From contig JAMXLG010000062.1 of NCBI GenBank assembly GCA_024281135.1, forward strand, positions 1 through 35,111: a DNA stretch of 35,111 nt, given 5' to 3'. Positions 17,513 to 25,406 of this stretch are shown one piece after another (position 1 is the stretch's first letter; every line of letters begins with the position of its first letter). The DNA is from Vulcanimicrobiia bacterium (GTDB taxonomy: Bacteria > Eremiobacterota > Eremiobacteria > Baltobacterales > Baltobacteraceae). The notes beneath the pieces were generated by a model, which saw nothing but the letters and a program-made list of their open reading frames with translations, was not told the DNA's origin and searched no databases. The translations under genes were made by a program, and so were the position numbers.

Positions 17513-18253
17513 ATGGGTCGTAAGTGGCAAAATATTAAGTTGGGTAAGGGCAAACTCGATCAAGAGCGCGGTGCGCTCTTCACGAAGCTGAGCCGTGAAA
17601 TCACGCTTGCTGCGAAGGGTGGCTCGACCGATCCCGACGCCAATCACCGGCTGAAGATCGCGATCGACAAAGCTCGCGAGAACAACATGCCGCAGGATAA
17701 CATCAAACGCGCGATCGCGCGCGGTGCGGGCGGGACCGGCGAAAAAGAGATCGAGGAGATTCGCTATGAAGGCTATGGACCGCATGGCGTAGCCGTTGTC
17801 GTCGACGCGGCCACAGACAATCGCAATCGCACAGCAGGTGAACTGCGCTTCAATTTTTCGAAGCACGGCGGCTCGCTCGGCGAGACCGGATCGGTTGGAT
17901 GGATGTTCGATTCGGTCGGCATTATCGAAGTCGACACGTCCGGAAAATCGGAAGACACGCTCACGGAAACCGTGCTCGTCGACGGCGTCGTCGATCTGGA
18001 ATACGGCGACGAAGAGACGTTGATCTACACGGAGATGGCGCAACTTGCGCACGCGCGCGAGTTGCTCGCCGCGGCCGGTTTGAAGGTTACGGGAGCGTAT
18101 CTCGGCGTTCGCGCGAAGCAGACCGTCTCGCCCGAGGGGGCCGAACTGAACGACGCCCTGACGTTCCTTGATGCGCTTGAATCGAATGAAGACGTGCAGC
18201 ATGTCTTCAGCAACCTGGAACTCTCCGATGCTGCGCTGGAGGCTCTCGCCTGA
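17513..18253 (+). CDS. yebC: YebC/PmpR family protein
   Basis: This 246-residue cytoplasmic protein is a clear YebC-family member. It starts with GRKWQNIKLGKGKLDQ, followed by FTKLSREITLAAKGG, then NMPQDNIKRAIARG and EIRYEGYGPHGVAVVVD. Family members are described as transcription regulators, and more recently as helpers in translating proline-rich stretches. The more usual start AGHSKWANIK is here changed to GRKWQNIK. The ATG has AAGAGGAA about 6 nt upstream. The sequence GGAGG near its 3' end probably serves as ribosome-binding site for the next gene. Confidence 0.95.
   Translation: MGRKWQNIKLGKGKLDQERGALFTKLSREITLAAKGGSTDPDANHRLKIAIDKARENNMPQDNIKRAIARGAGGTGEKEIEEIRYEGYGPHGVAVVVDAATDNRNRTAGELRFNFSKHGGSLGETGSVGWMFDSVGIIEVDTSGKSEDTLTETVLVDGVVDLEYGDEETLIYTEMAQLAHARELLAAAGLKVTGAYLGVRAKQTVSPEGAELNDALTFLDALESNEDVQHVFSNLELSDAALEALA
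18238..18242 (+). promoter_or_regulatory. Shine-Dalgarno pointing to a CTG start for the PASTA protein
   Basis: GGAGG at 18238-18242 is followed after 7 nt by CTG at 18250, which overlaps the yebC stop as CTGA, the exact geometry of the ATGA/GTGA couplings elsewhere in the window. The first standard start in that frame, GTG 18304, has no comparable site. Confidence 0.55.
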
Positions 18254-19344
18254 ACGGGCATATCGAACGCAACGACGACTGGCGCGAAACCGGGCACCAG
18301 TTCGTGCCGCGTGATTGGATCTTTCCACTCGTCCTCGCCGCGTTTGTCGGCGTGGTCGTGTGGTTCAGCCATCAGATTCATGACTTCTTGTTGCCGCCGG
18401 TCGACGCGGTCACCATTCCGTCGTTCATCGGACAAACGCTCGGCGATGCAAATAACGCCGCGGAACGCATGCGCCTGACGACCAACGTGATCGATCACGC
18501 GACGAGCGACCGGTATCCCAAGGGCGTCGTCATGAATCAGCGTCCCGATGCGGGAACGAAAGTGCGCGCCGGCCGTCAGGTCGAGTTCGTCGTCAGCGAC
18601 GGGATCGTGACCCGCTTGATGCCGGACATGCGGTATCAATCGATGCGCGAAGTCGGACTCGATCTCTCGCGGACGCGCATGCAGCTCGGCAGAGTTACGT
18701 ACGTCAAGAGCGACGTCGTTCCCGAAGGGCACGTTATCGCGCAAGATCCTCAACCGCTTGCGAACGTTTTGGAAGGCGATAAAGTCGATCTGGTGATCAG
18801 TAAAGGCGGCGCTGCGTACGTGCGCGTGCCGAATTTCGTCAACATGAAGATCGATCAGGCACGTGCGCTCGCAGATAAGATGGGCCTCAAACTCGGACAA
18901 CTCGTGTGGACGCCTCTCGGTAAGAAGGGGCCGCCGCACGGCGTGGTCGCCCGTCAATCCATTGCCCCCGGAACGCGTATCGGCTCGTACGAAACGGTGT
19001 CGCTCCAGGTCAGTGCAGGTCCCAACGAATCGGGGTATCTTTTGCGCCAAGTTCGCGTGCTCGCGTCCGTTCCGATTCCCGATAACGTAAAGCCGGGAGA
19101 ATCGGTGAAGTTGGTCTTGCGCGTGCGCGATGCGACAGGTTCATACGATGCGTTTCGCGGGTACGCGCAGCCGGGGCAAAAGCTCGATTTCGTGGTGAGC
19201 GCGCTCGGTACGTCGGTCGTCGACATGTACGTCAACGATGTGCTCGCCGGTGAAACGCGCTTAGGTAACGAGCCGCCCAAAGTCTACGACGAGGGCAAGA
19301 AGAAGAATAAGAACGAATCGCCGGAACCTTCGCCCTCACCATGA
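18250..19344 (+). CDS. Membrane-anchored three-PASTA-domain protein without a kinase domain
   Basis: With a CTG start the product has 364 residues: a short cytoplasmic tail, one transmembrane helix (about 24-40, WIFPLVLAAFVGVVVWF), three PASTA domains (about 54-116, 121-186, 192-258), a beta-rich domain (about 265-345) and a Lys/Asn then Pro/Ser-rich tail (PEPSPSP). PASTA domains bind peptidoglycan fragments in Ser/Thr kinases and penicillin-binding proteins; here neither a kinase nor a transpeptidase domain exists. It lies directly before rpe, where Bacillus has prkC and rsgA. A role in sensing or anchoring to cell wall is inference. The alternative start GTG 18304 would give 346 residues and still retain the helix. 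Confidence 0.82.
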   Translation: MNGHIERNDDWRETGHQFVPRDWIFPLVLAAFVGVVVWFSHQIHDFLLPPVDAVTIPSFIGQTLGDANNAAERMRLTTNVIDHATSDRYPKGVVMNQRPDAGTKVRAGRQVEFVVSDGIVTRLMPDMRYQSMREVGLDLSRTRMQLGRVTYVKSDVVPEGHVIAQDPQPLANVLEGDKVDLVISKGGAAYVRVPNFVNMKIDQARALADKMGLKLGQLVWTPLGKKGPPHGVVARQSIAPGTRIGSYETVSLQVSAGPNESGYLLRQVRVLASVPIPDNVKPGESVKLVLRVRDATGSYDAFRGYAQPGQKLDFVVSALGTSVVDMYVNDVLAGETRLGNEPPKVYDEGKKKNKNESPEPSPSP

Positions 19345-20003
19345 GCGAGGTAAAAATCGCGCCGTCGCTGCTCTCGGCGGATTTCGCGCGCATCGCGGAC
19401 CAAATCAAGTCCGTCGATGAAGCGGGCGCGGAGTTTCTCCATCTCGATGTAATGGACGGACGCTTCGTTCCGAACTTGACGTGGGGGCCGAAGATTATCG
19501 GCGATCTACGCAAGTTGAGCCGGCGCGTCTTCGACTGTCATTTGATGATCGTTGAGCCCGAAAAGTACGTCGATGAATTTCGCGAAGTGGGCGCGGACAT
19601 CATTACGTTTCATTACGAAGCGACGCCGCACGCGCAGCGTTTGCTGACGCACATCCGGTCGCTCGGCGCGAAGGCCGGAATTGCGCTCTGTCCGCAGACA
19701 CCGGTGTCGATGCTTCAGGATATCATCGAGGACTGCGATCTCGTGCTTATCATGAGCGTCAATCCGGGTTTCGGCGGGCAGAAGTTCATTCCACGATCGC
19801 TTGCAAAACTGCGCGAAGCGCGCGAACTCATCAATGCGCGCAATCCGGACTGCATCTTGGAAGTCGACGGCGGCGTCGGAAGCAACAACATTCGCGACGT
19901 AGTTGACGCCGGAGCTCGCGCGATTGTGATGGGCTCTAGCATCTTCGGAACGCCCGATCCAGGCGAAACGACGCGCAAGATGCGCGAATTAGTCGGTGCT
20001 TGA
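19341..20003 (+). CDS. rpe: Ribulose-phosphate 3-epimerase
   Basis: Rpe interconverts ribulose 5-phosphate and xylulose 5-phosphate in the pentose phosphate pathway. The 220-residue TIM barrel shows all family blocks: APSLLSADFARIADQI, FLHLDVMDGRFVPNLTWGP, DCHLMIVEPEKYV, MSVNPGFGGQKFIP and LEVDGGVGSNNI. The metal ligands (His and Asp residues of LHLDVMDG and DCHLM, and Asp of LEVDGG) are kept. The ATG overlaps the stop of the PASTA gene (ATGA) and the 3' end overlaps thiL by 8 bp, so all three are probably co-translated. Confidence 0.97.
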   Translation: MSEVKIAPSLLSADFARIADQIKSVDEAGAEFLHLDVMDGRFVPNLTWGPKIIGDLRKLSRRVFDCHLMIVEPEKYVDEFREVGADIITFHYEATPHAQRLLTHIRSLGAKAGIALCPQTPVSMLQDIIEDCDLVLIMSVNPGFGGQKFIPRSLAKLREARELINARNPDCILEVDGGVGSNNIRDVVDAGARAIVMGSSIFGTPDPGETTRKMRELVGA

Positions 20004-20973
20004 AGACGAGCTCATAGACGCGATCGCTGAACTGACGCGTCGCAAAACCTCGCGAGTTCAAATCGGTATCGGAGACGATGCCGCGGTCTGGCAGCCGTCA
20101 CGTTCGCATCGTAGCGTCATCACGACCGACGCGTTGATCGAAAACGTGCACTTTTCGTTGACATGGATGAGCCGCGAAGATGCCGGATGGCGGGCGATGG
20201 CAGCAAACGCAAGCGACGTCGCTGCAATGGGAGCGCGCCCGCGCCTCGCAACGGTCGCGCTCGGTGTTCCGCCCAATGCTGAGCCTTCGCACGTTCTCGA
20301 ATGGTATCGCGGTATGGACGCGTGCGCGCGTGCGACGGGCATCGAAATTGCCGGCGGAGATCTCACGCGAGCGCCGGTGTGGACGGTTGCCATTACTGCA
20401 GTCGGCGAAGTGCGTCCATCGAATCTCAAACTGCGGAGCGGCGCGCGTGCGGGCGACGTGCTCGCCGTGACCGGTGAACTGGGCGCAAGTCGCGCCGGAT
20501 TGCTCCATCTCAAAGGCGATATCGTTCTCGATGGTAACGAAGCGGTTGCAGCGATGCACGCACACCGTCGTCCGGTGCCACGCGTCGACGAGGGACAGTG
20601 GCTCGCCGCAAGCACCAACGTCCATGCGATGATGGATTGCTCGGACGGGCTCTCGACCGATCTGTTGCGTTTGCTTGCGGCGTCGCGAGCGGGAGCAACC
20701 GTCGAGACGGTACCCGCTGCGGGCTCCGCATATGCAGCAGCGGCAAGCCTCGGCATCGAGCCGTACCGCTTCGCGCTTGCAGGTGGCGAGGATTTCGAAT
20801 TGCTCGTGAGCGTTGCGCCGCGGGCGTTTTCGAATCTCGCGGCGCGATTCCACACCCGCTTCGGGAGAACGCTTTACCGTGTCGGTACCGTGGAAGCGGA
20901 CGAGCGTGTGGTCGTGGTGAATGAGGGGCGCGAAGAGCCGCTGGAACGTTCCGGCTGGGATCATTTCGCTTGA
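19996..20973 (+). CDS. thiL: Thiamine-monophosphate kinase
   Basis: ThiL phosphorylates thiamine monophosphate to the active diphosphate. The 325-residue protein has the early metal/ATP block IGIGDDAAVW, the segment TTDALIENVHFSLTW, the core AANASDVAAMGARP and the later GDVLAVTGELG, all standard. A second acidic block is MDCSDGLSTDLLRL. The start is GTG 19996, overlapping the rpe stop by 8 bp. In the similar Bacillus neighbourhood the gene after rpe is thiN, also making thiamine diphosphate but by an unrelated enzyme, so position and pathway are conserved while the protein differs. Confidence 0.95.
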   Translation: MLEDELIDAIAELTRRKTSRVQIGIGDDAAVWQPSRSHRSVITTDALIENVHFSLTWMSREDAGWRAMAANASDVAAMGARPRLATVALGVPPNAEPSHVLEWYRGMDACARATGIEIAGGDLTRAPVWTVAITAVGEVRPSNLKLRSGARAGDVLAVTGELGASRAGLLHLKGDIVLDGNEAVAAMHAHRRPVPRVDEGQWLAASTNVHAMMDCSDGLSTDLLRLLAASRAGATVETVPAAGSAYAAAASLGIEPYRFALAGGEDFELLVSVAPRAFSNLAARFHTRFGRTLYRVGTVEADERVVVVNEGREEPLERSGWDHFA

Positions 20974-20983
20974 GGATGTACCG

Positions 20984-21937
20984 GTGTTTGAAGACGAGGC
21001 CCAATCTTATCCCTTAGTCGGCAGCATTCAGAATAGCGTCGCCATGGGATTCCTCGGCAACCAAGCATCGTTCGTGATCGTCAACGCGCTGGGCGGCCGT
21101 CTCGTTCACGCGCAGTCACAGTTCTCGAATGCTCACGGCGGCGTAACGGGTCGCACGAGCGTGACGGCCGACGTTGCGCAGTTTCGCCGAGACGTCGCGT
21201 TCGTCGTCGCGCAACGGCCGGGCATCATTCACGTCGGGTATCTACCGAAGCCGATGCACGTCGACGTGGTTGCGTCGGCATTGAAAGACTACAAGGGCGT
21301 CGTGCTCGTCGATCCCGTGATCGGCGATCATCGTAAAGGGCTCTACGTTTCGGAAGAAACGGCGCGCGCAATTAAAGATTGGCTGATTCCGCTTGCGCAG
21401 ATCATTACGCCGAATCGATTCGAAGCCGAAGTCTTGCTGGGAACCGGCGACACGTCGCTCAGCGAAATGGCATATCTCAACGGTCTGTTCGATCTTGGTC
21501 CCGAAGCGGTCGTCGTTACCTCGTTTACGCGAGATCCTGAAAAGCATCGCACGACGCTTCTCTTCACCAACGGATATAGTTATCACAGAATCGGCGCGCC
21601 GTATTTTCCGCGTTATGCAGCGCACGGCGTCGGCGACGTCTTCGCAGCATCGATGGCCGCGTTCATTGGCCTGGGTGGATCGCCGTTCGCTGCGGCTCTG
21701 CTCTCGACGGCCCTCGCCACGCGAGCGGTCGCGAACGCCACCCAGTACGCCGGTGCGACGGTGGACCCGGTGGCGGCACTCGCGAAATGGAACCCGCTCG
21801 GGTATCAAGTCGACGACGACCGCACCATGCGGTTTTGCGAGCGCTCGAACGTTGAGAGCGAGTTACTCAAGGCGACGGCAGATGACAGCGCGCGGCTGAA
21901 GCTTGCCCCGCCGAAACATAAGATCATTTACGGGTAA
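20984..21937 (+). CDS. pdxY: Pyridoxal kinase-like protein (ribokinase/ThiD superfamily)
   Basis: This 317-residue kinase resembles PdxY/PdxK, which phosphorylate pyridoxal to pyridoxal 5'-phosphate. Supporting blocks are SIQNSVAMGFLGNQASFV at the N-terminus, VQFSN-like SQFSNAHGG, GYLPKPMHV, the magnesium/ATP segment VLVDPVIGDHRKGLYV, ITPNRFEAEVLLG, and AHGVGDVFAASMAAFIG with the catalytic Asp. The start is GTG 20984, with TGAGGA 7 nt upstream; an in-frame ATG inside thiL (20921) is rejected. A hydroxymethylpyrimidine-kinase role is possible given thiL next door, but the motif set is nearer pyridoxal kinase. Confidence 0.75.
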   Translation: MFEDEAQSYPLVGSIQNSVAMGFLGNQASFVIVNALGGRLVHAQSQFSNAHGGVTGRTSVTADVAQFRRDVAFVVAQRPGIIHVGYLPKPMHVDVVASALKDYKGVVLVDPVIGDHRKGLYVSEETARAIKDWLIPLAQIITPNRFEAEVLLGTGDTSLSEMAYLNGLFDLGPEAVVVTSFTRDPEKHRTTLLFTNGYSYHRIGAPYFPRYAAHGVGDVFAASMAAFIGLGGSPFAAALLSTALATRAVANATQYAGATVDPVAALAKWNPLGYQVDDDRTMRFCERSNVESELLKATADDSARLKLAPPKHKIIYG

Positions 21938-21952
21938 TCAGAAGCAGAGAGG

Positions 21953-22390
21953 ATGCTCCCGCAGACGCTGTATCTCGGCGAGAACGACGGCAAGCCGCAC
22001 GTTCGTATCGAGGTCCTGGGATTCGAACATCCGGATACCGTGGAACCACACGGCATGGATTTGCTGCGCTGCACCGTGCATGCCGTTGCGCCTCCGGTGA
22101 ACGCGCCGTTCGACGTCTCGATGCGCGTCGAAGAATTCACCGAGCTCCGCGGCTATCTCGCGCAAATCAATTCCGGGAACGGACCCCCGGGAACATTTTC
22201 ACTTGCCGGCGGCCTCTTCGAACTGTCATTTGCTCCTAGCCGTCGCGGACCCGTGCTGTGCGGCGTTCGCTTGAAGAGCATCGAGAGTTCGCACGTGCGA
22301 GTCGAATACATGGTCACGCTCGAGCCCGAGAACATTTCGCGCGCGCTGATGGATCTCTCGGCACTTCACAACGCGGCTGCGACGGAATAA
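21953..22390 (+). CDS. Hypothetical protein, 145 aa, weakly WapI/DUF6228-like
   Basis: I do not firmly recognise this protein. It is 145 residues, with no signal peptide or membrane helix, and alternating hydrophobic residues that suggest a beta-rich fold. The pattern VRIEVLGFEHPD, then a strand, then VEEFTELRGYLAQI, then GGLFELSF faintly recalls WapI-type immunity or DUF6228 proteins, where L-x-L ligand-face strands flank a short helix. That is a loose similarity only. ATG 21953 follows a GAGAGG that is very close (0-3 nt), so the start is uncertain. It ends six bases before a strong terminator hairpin. Confidence 0.6.
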   Translation: MLPQTLYLGENDGKPHVRIEVLGFEHPDTVEPHGMDLLRCTVHAVAPPVNAPFDVSMRVEEFTELRGYLAQINSGNGPPGTFSLAGGLFELSFAPSRRGPVLCGVRLKSIESSHVRVEYMVTLEPENISRALMDLSALHNAAATE

Positions 22391-22395
22391 AAGAA

Positions 22396-22420
22396 AGAGC
22401 CGCTCGATGCGAGCGGCTCT
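22396..22420. terminator. Bidirectional intrinsic terminator between convergent genes
   Basis: An 11-bp perfect stem, AGAGCCGCTCG (22396-22406) with CGAGCGGCTCT (22410-22420), closes a 3-nt loop. On the minus strand it is followed by a T-rich run (CTTTCTTTTATTC), an excellent terminator for rpmB. On the plus strand the tail (CTTAAGTCCTT) is weaker but may still end the cmk-to-22390 transcription unit. Confidence 0.85.
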
Positions 22421-22445
22421 CTTAAGTCCTTACGGACGCGAGAAA

Positions 22446-22637
22446 CTAGACGGCGCGGGTAACGCGCTTCGAGCGCATGCACTGCGTGCAGACTTTCGCG
22501 GTGCGATGCGTGCCGCGTTCGTTGACCTTCACCGACTGCAGATTGGGCAGCCAGCGGCGTCTCGTCTTGTTCATCGCGTGGCTGACGTTGTTACCGGCTT
22601 TCGGCCCCTTGCCACAGATCTCGCAGCGCTTCGCCAT
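22446..22637 (-). CDS. rpmB: 50S ribosomal protein L28, zinc-binding form
   Basis: The 63-residue protein starts [20 protein letters not shown] and continues [18 protein letters not shown], the standard L28 sequence. Cys5, Cys8, Cys50 and Cys53 form two CxxC pairs, the zinc-binding (C+) form. I chose ATG 22637, which begins at the L28 homology and has AGGGGA upstream; the frame is open 138 bp further upstream but has no homology. It is reversed relative to its neighbours, as in Bacillus between thiN and yloU/yloV. It has its own promoter, leader and terminator. Confidence 0.97.
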   Translation of the reverse strand: MAKRCEICGKGPKAGNNVSHAMNKTRRRWLPNLQSVKVNERGTHRTAKVCTQCMRSKRVTRAV

Positions 22638-22695
22638 CGAAACGTTTCCCCTAACAAACTTGAAAATTGGACAAATGTCGCACGCAGGCGCTTTT

Positions 22696-22721
22696 GGGTT
22701 TGCGCGTCCAGCGCAAATCCC
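22696..22721 (-). promoter_or_regulatory. Stable hairpin in the rpmB leader
   Basis: On the minus strand GGGATTTGCGC pairs with GCGCAAACCC around the loop TGGAC: ten pairs and one bulged A. It starts about 20 nt after the predicted transcription start and about 60 nt before the rpmB ATG, and no T-run follows it. Ribosomal protein leaders often bind their product, so it is a candidate autoregulatory structure; this is inference. Confidence 0.45.
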
Positions 22722-22746
22722 TATGTCGCTCCCGGGCAACCCGCAG

Positions 22747-22775
22747 ATAATACCATGAGGCGCAAGCGTTGACAA
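22747..22775 (-). promoter_or_regulatory. Sigma-A-type promoter for rpmB
   Basis: Minus-strand TTGTCA (22775-22770) and TATTAT (22752-22747), each five of six matches to consensus, are separated by exactly 17 bp. Transcription would begin near 22740 and give a leader of about 100 nt before the rpmB ATG. Confidence 0.65.
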
Positions 22776-22811
22776 GGATTCGGTAAGCCAAGCCTAGCAG
22801 ACCGCTCCCCC

Positions 22812-24401
22812 GTGGACGTCATCGCGCTCGATGGCCGCGCCTACGCAAAATTTTTGGCGGCCGGGACCTACTTCTTGCGGAAGTACCGCCAGGTCCTCAA
22901 CGACCTCAACGTCTTTCCCGTGCCTGACGGCGATACCGGTACGAACATGTACCTGACCGCCCGCTCAGCCATGATCGAGGCCGCCAAGGTTCAGAGCAAC
23001 CGCCTTGCCGACGTAGCGGCTGCGGCCGCGGAGGGAAGCCTCATGGGCGCCCGTGGCAATTCCGGCGTGATTATCTCTCAGATGCTCCGTGGCTTCGCCC
23101 ACCACGTCCGCCATCGGGGCGAAATCGACACCTTCGTCCTTGCCACGGCGATGCGCGAAGCGGTTGCCGCTGCCAAGCAAGCTCTGTTGAAGCCTGTCGA
23201 GGGCACGATCATCTCCGTCGCCGAGGCGGCTGCAGAAGCGGCCTACAAACTCGCCCTCCACGAGCGCGACTTCTACCGGCTCGCGAACGGCGTGCTGCGC
23301 GCGGCGAACGACGCCCTCGATCGCACACCCGAGCAGCTGCCGATCCTCAAGGAGGCCGGCGTCGTCGATTCGGGCGGGGCCGGATTCGTCTACTTCCTCG
23401 AAGGCATCTTGCGATTTCTCCCCGAGGTTAAAGTCCGCGCGACGGCGTTTCCACGCCGGCCCATGCGCCAGAGCGTCTTCACCACCTCACAAGTCGTCGG
23501 TGAGAACAAGTTTTGCACCGAATTCGTCGTCGAAAACGCGCGGTGCGGCGTGCACGAGTTGCGCGAAGCACTCGCCCCCCGGGGCGAATCGCTGCTGGTT
23601 ATCGGGGCGCCGCCGACGATCAAGGTTCACATTCACACCGACAATCCTGAGCGCGTGCAAGAGATTGCGGGTCGCCTTGGATCGCTCACGCGTCTCAAGG
23701 TCGACAACATGGAGCGCCAACACAAAGTGCTCGTGGTCGATACTCCGCTGGTTGAGCGTTCAATCGTTGCCGTGGTCCCCGGTCCGGGCTTCGACCGCAT
23801 CGTGCGAGAACTGGGCGCTGAAGTCACTGTAGCCGGCGAGAAAAACCCGAGCGTTCGCGATCTGCTCCTCGCAGTGAACAAGACGCTCGGGAACGATGTC
23901 TATCTCTTCGTCAACGATAAAAACGTTGCGCTTGCCGCGAGCGAAATCGACCGTCTGACGGACAAGCGCTTGCATGTCGTTCGTACGGTCGATATTGTCG
24001 GCGGCATCGCAGGGCTCTTCGCGATACGCAGCGCCGGTGATGGATCGCTATCCGAAGACGCATTGACCGCGGCCGCGGCGCGCGTAAAGAGCGCTCAACT
24101 TTTCTATGCAGGCAAGGACGCTACGCTCGGCGGCACGACCGTTACAAAAGGAAAACCAGCGGCAATGTATGGCGGTACGCTTTATACCGCAGAGTCGCTG
24201 GGCGACGCGGCGGTGCTTGCGCTGCACGCGATGGGTGCGAACGAGGGTGGACTGGTGACGCTCTACTACGGCGGGGCACAGAAGGAGCGCGATGCGCAGC
24301 GCCTAGCCGAGGAACTGGCTGCGGTATTTCGGGACGCGGACGTCGAATACTATTACGGCGGTATGAAAAACGCTGAGTATTGGATTTCACTCGATGAGTA
24401 G
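22812..24401 (+). CDS. fakA: Fatty acid kinase catalytic subunit FakA (DAK2/YloV family)
   Basis: FakA phosphorylates a fatty acid that is carried by a FakB protein, giving acyl phosphate. The 529-residue protein has the DhaL-like kinase domain at the N-terminus: NVFPVPDGDTGTNMYLT with the metal-binding Asp residues (39-41), then GSLMGARGNSGVIISQMLRG. The middle domain contains GGAGFVYFLEG and KVHIHTDNPERV. The C-terminal domain ends with YYGGAQKERDAQRLAEEL, weakly EDD-like. GTG 22812 is the family start; no good ribosome-binding site precedes it. It overlaps plsX by 8 bp, and two degV/fakB genes follow, which supports the fatty-acid role over dihydroxyacetone kinase. Confidence 0.9.
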   Translation: MDVIALDGRAYAKFLAAGTYFLRKYRQVLNDLNVFPVPDGDTGTNMYLTARSAMIEAAKVQSNRLADVAAAAAEGSLMGARGNSGVIISQMLRGFAHHVRHRGEIDTFVLATAMREAVAAAKQALLKPVEGTIISVAEAAAEAAYKLALHERDFYRLANGVLRAANDALDRTPEQLPILKEAGVVDSGGAGFVYFLEGILRFLPEVKVRATAFPRRPMRQSVFTTSQVVGENKFCTEFVVENARCGVHELREALAPRGESLLVIGAPPTIKVHIHTDNPERVQEIAGRLGSLTRLKVDNMERQHKVLVVDTPLVERSIVAVVPGPGFDRIVRELGAEVTVAGEKNPSVRDLLLAVNKTLGNDVYLFVNDKNVALAASEIDRLTDKRLHVVRTVDIVGGIAGLFAIRSAGDGSLSEDALTAAAARVKSAQLFYAGKDATLGGTTVTKGKPAAMYGGTLYTAESLGDAAVLALHAMGANEGGLVTLYYGGAQKERDAQRLAEELAAVFRDADVEYYYGGMKNAEYWISLDE

Positions 24402-25404
24402 AGCTCGAATCGCTATCGATGCGATGGGCGGCGATCAAGCGCCCGAAGAGATCGTTGCCGGAACGCTTCTTGCGGCAACGGAATACGATGCCGAGCTCAC
24501 GCTCGTCGGTGATGAGCCACGCGTGCGCGCATTGCTTCACGGCCCGGGTGCCGAGACGATCAACGTCGTCCATGCGCCGGAATCCGTGCCGATGGATCAG
24601 CACGCATCAGCTGCACTGCGTTCGTCCGATCGAACCTCGCTCGGTATCGCGGTCACGCGCGTGAAGAACGGCGAAGCCGATGCGGTCGTGTCTGCCGGAA
24701 ATAGCGGTGCGTTTCTCGCAATTGCGCTGATCAAGCTGCGCACGATCGAAGGCATCGCGCGTCCAGCGATCGCTACCGTGTGGCCGGCACTCAACGGGCC
24801 AACTGTGTTACTCGACTCCGGCGCAAACGTCGATTGCCGTCCAGAATGGCTCGAGCAATTCGGCATGATGGGATCCGCGTACGCAAAAGCAGTTCTCGGT
24901 ATTTCATCGCCGCGCGTTGCGATTCTCTCGGTTGGCGAAGAGCGAACGAAGGGTAATCAGCAAGTGTTGGAAGCCGCGGAGCTGCTTGAAAAAGCTCCGG
25001 TGAATTTCATCGGAAACATCGAAGGCAGAGACATGTTTCATAACGCTGCCGACGTAGTTGTCGCCGACGGTTTCGTCGGAAACATCGTGCTGAAGACCGG
25101 TGAGGGCTTCGCCTCGGATATCAGCAAGGTCATCAAAGACACATTGCTCGGCAGCGGATTGCTGACGAAACTCGGCGCCGCGATGCTTGCACCTGCGCTT
25201 CGCGGATTGCGGCGCAAGTTCGATTACGAGACGTACGGCGGAGCGCCGCTCCTCGGTTTGCGTGGCAACTGCATCGTGACGCATGGACGCACGACGCGTA
25301 AGGGAATCAAACACGCGATCGGCGCCGCAATTGCGGAAGTCGATCACGACGTCATCGGCAAAATCACCGAGCTCGTCAAACCGCATCTCGCGAAAGAAGC
25401 CTAA
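24394..25404 (+). CDS. plsX: Phosphate acyltransferase PlsX
   Basis: PlsX interconverts acyl-ACP and acyl phosphate, so PlsY can acylate glycerol 3-phosphate. The 336-residue protein begins RARIAIDAMGGDQAPEEIV, the diagnostic PlsX N-terminus, and has NSGAFLAIALIKLRTIEGI, DSGANVDCRPEWLEQF and GNIEGRDMF. It is placed between fakA and two fakB-like genes: acyl phosphate from exogenous fatty acid can either enter PlsY directly or be converted to acyl-ACP by PlsX. ATG 24394 overlaps the fakA stop by 8 bp. The stop TAA at 25402-25404 is two bases before the next gene's presumed CTG start. Confidence 0.97.
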   Translation: MSRARIAIDAMGGDQAPEEIVAGTLLAATEYDAELTLVGDEPRVRALLHGPGAETINVVHAPESVPMDQHASAALRSSDRTSLGIAVTRVKNGEADAVVSAGNSGAFLAIALIKLRTIEGIARPAIATVWPALNGPTVLLDSGANVDCRPEWLEQFGMMGSAYAKAVLGISSPRVAILSVGEERTKGNQQVLEAAELLEKAPVNFIGNIEGRDMFHNAADVVVADGFVGNIVLKTGEGFASDISKVIKDTLLGSGLLTKLGAAMLAPALRGLRRKFDYETYGGAPLLGLRGNCIVTHGRTTRKGIKHAIGAAIAEVDHDVIGKITELVKPHLAKEA

Positions 25405-25406
25405 CG

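Noticed and set aside
17390..18328. Open frame of 312 codons on the minus strand
   Set aside because: Antisense to yebC and the end of the mannosyltransferase; Arg-rich shadow.
22769..22800. TTGACA as a -35 for fakA
   Set aside because: The best downstream -10 (TAGCAG) is 20 bp away; the same bases form the -35 of the much better rpmB promoter on the other strand.
22812..24401. Dihydroxyacetone kinase
   Set aside because: Domain order matches FakA/YloV, and plsX and degV genes follow; no DhaK subunit nearby.
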